Shown: piece after piece, positions 22,511 to 23,471 of the stretch
Position numbering within the stretch: position 1 is the stretch's first letter
Layout of the letters: each line of letters starts with the position of its first letter
NCBI GenBank assembly: GCA_016550395.1
Contig: JABXGY010000452.1
Span: forward strand, 1 to 23,471
Origin: an archaeon
GTDB lineage: Archaea > Asgardarchaeota > Hermodarchaeia > Hermodarchaeales > Hermodarchaeaceae
DNA: 23,471 nucleotides
Direction: 5' to 3'
Program-made: the position numbers and the translations under genes
Notes under the pieces: generated by a model
What the model saw: only the letters and a program-made list of their open reading frames with translations
Told to the model about the DNA's origin: nothing
The model's database searches: none

Positions 22511-22540
22511 AATAAAAAGAATGTATTCTATATTCTAGAT
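22511..22540 (+). promoter_or_regulatory. recombinase promoter with TATTCTA repeats
   Basis: AATAAAAAG (22511-22519) is a TATA-like box about 27 bases before ATG 22542. It is followed by AGAAT-GT-ATTCT (22518-22529), an inverted repeat, and by two head-to-tail copies of TATTCTA (22524-22537). Sites between TATA and start are where a repressor or the recombinase itself could act. Confidence 0.45.
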
Positions 22541-22541
22541 T

Positions 22542-23471
22542 ATGTCAATTCGTAGGAGTCGGCTGAGACCACACCCAGAGCTTTTAGGCGACACGCCAGA
22601 GAGCAAGAGAATTAGGGTTTTCTTAGAGCATTATTCCGTGTATGCCAAATCATCAACTGTAGCAAATGTGAAATCAGCCCTTAAACGGTTCAAAAAGACG
22701 GTGAAGAAAGCTCTGGATAAGTTGACTGAGAAGGACATTCTCAGGTATTTTAGAGTCGAACAGAAGCGGGGATTAAAACCTGCTTCCATTGAAGCTTTAT
22801 GGTGGCGAATACAAACCTATCTCAAATTTTACGGGTTAGACTACTTGGCACGGATACGGTCTCCACCAGTGAAGGAGAAACGAGCTGATAGGGTAGCCAA
22901 AGCCATCGTTACAGAGGCAGAGCTAGAGGAGACACTTCAACAGTGTACGAATGAACGGGATAGAGCAATCTTCACTGTCTTATTTTATACGGGTTGTAGA
23001 GTTTCTGAGTTGGCTGCTTTGACATGGGAGAGTGTAGACTTTGAAAAGCGAGCCATCCTCATACAGCGAGAAAAGACAGGGAGTGAGAACTGGATTCCAT
23101 TGGTTGAGCCAGCATTGGCAGCCCTCATTGACTTACGGAACGTTTCTCCACCCGACCAAGAACCTTTGTTCATATCAAAGCGACATGATACCTATGGAGA
23201 CCCCTTGACAACTGATGGTGTTCGTAAACTAGTCAAAGCGATTGGCAGGAAGTCAGGTCTCAGAGAAGAGCAAAGTAAACCCCATTCATTCAGGCATTCG
23301 GCAGCAGTATATTATCGGCAAAGGGGCATGAAATTAACGGAAATACAGCGATTATTAGGGCATTCAACACTCTCCATGACCGCTGTGTATGACTATGTTT
23401 CTCAGAACGATTTAGACAACTCCATGCGGAGGGCGATGGGGGAAGAAATCGAAGAAGAATTTGAGCGAAAA
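22542..23471 (+). CDS. tyrosine recombinase/integrase (XerC/D-like), partial at right edge
   Basis: The frame is open from ATG 22542 to the last base, 310 codons, without a stop. An N-terminal SAM-like core-binding domain (about 25-120, starting KRIRVFLEHYSVYAKSST) precedes the catalytic domain. The catalytic set is complete: Arg153 in GCRVSEL, Lys178 in EKTGSENW, His248 and Arg251 in HSFRHS, His274 in LGHSTLS and nucleophile Tyr283 in AVYDYV. Only a short tail seems to be missing. Family knowledge: it breaks and rejoins DNA at short specific sites. It may be a chromosomal XerA-type resolvase or the integrase of an element lying to the right; no tRNA or direct-repeat attachment site was found here. 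The TATA-like box at 22511 supports ATG 22542. Confidence 0.9.
   Translation, partial: MSIRRSRLRPHPELLGDTPESKRIRVFLEHYSVYAKSSTVANVKSALKRFKKTVKKALDKLTEKDILRYFRVEQKRGLKPASIEALWWRIQTYLKFYGLDYLARIRSPPVKEKRADRVAKAIVTEAELEETLQQCTNERDRAIFTVLFYTGCRVSELAALTWESVDFEKRAILIQREKTGSENWIPLVEPALAALIDLRNVSPPDQEPLFISKRHDTYGDPLTTDGVRKLVKAIGRKSGLREEQSKPHSFRHSAAVYYRQRGMKLTEIQRLLGHSTLSMTAVYDYVSQNDLDNSMRRAMGEEIEEEFERK

Noticed and set aside
22380..22541. dif-like site next to the recombinase
   Set aside because: Some TTAT/ATAA pairs are present but no 28-base site with two symmetric 11-base arms could be recognised.

Overview
The window reads as a moderately AT-rich, gene-dense piece of an archaeal chromosome. Archaeal features are TATA-like boxes about 22-29 bases upstream of many start codons (leaderless-type promoters), a UbiA prenyltransferase, a KaiC-like/V4R fusion, a rhodanese-less ThiI, an ADP-forming acyl-CoA synthetase alpha subunit and a class III aminotransferase of the archaeal racemase/omega-aminotransferase type. 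Bacterial-style PolX with a PHP domain and a free SCP2 domain fit lineages such as Asgard or related archaea, but no marker here fixes the phylum.

Layout, left to right. 1-376: tail of an ABC-transporter ATPase and a small basic protein. 378-4695, all minus strand: purine phosphoribosyltransferase, a four-helix membrane protein, an MtnA-type isomerase and PolX. 4738-5013: the C-terminal remnant of an aldo/keto reductase, which has no start and is not an intact gene. 5122-9821: a HAD hydrolase, the acyl-CoA synthetase alpha subunit (minus), then ThiI, a winged-helix regulator with an SufR-like cysteine pattern, and an SCP2 protein. 9822-10034: an unusual C-rich then G-rich stretch. 10035-12174, minus: a two-helix peptide, the aminotransferase and a four-helix membrane protein. 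12263-18477, plus: UbiA, KaiC-like/V4R protein, a phosphoserine-phosphatase-like HAD, adenine deaminase and a multi-helix membrane protein. 18486-22379, minus: two tandem NhaD/ArsB-type transporters and an alpha/beta hydrolase. 22542-end: a tyrosine recombinase running off the right edge.

Functional links (inference). Adenine deaminase, the phosphoribosyltransferase and MtnA could together recycle methylthioadenosine/adenine to purine nucleotides and the ribose part to methionine or central metabolism. ThiI and the putative Fe-S regulator beside it both concern sulfur/Fe-S chemistry, and the regulator is followed by a palindromic site in front of the SCP2 gene. The two transporters arose by a tandem duplication that seems to have copied the promoter and leader too.

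No tRNA, rRNA, CRISPR array or insertion sequence was recognised. No obviously new multi-gene system is proven. The best candidates for closer study are the degenerate KaiC/V4R protein, the regulator-operator-SCP2 unit, the four-G-run tract, the aldo/keto reductase remnant and the recombinase at the edge.
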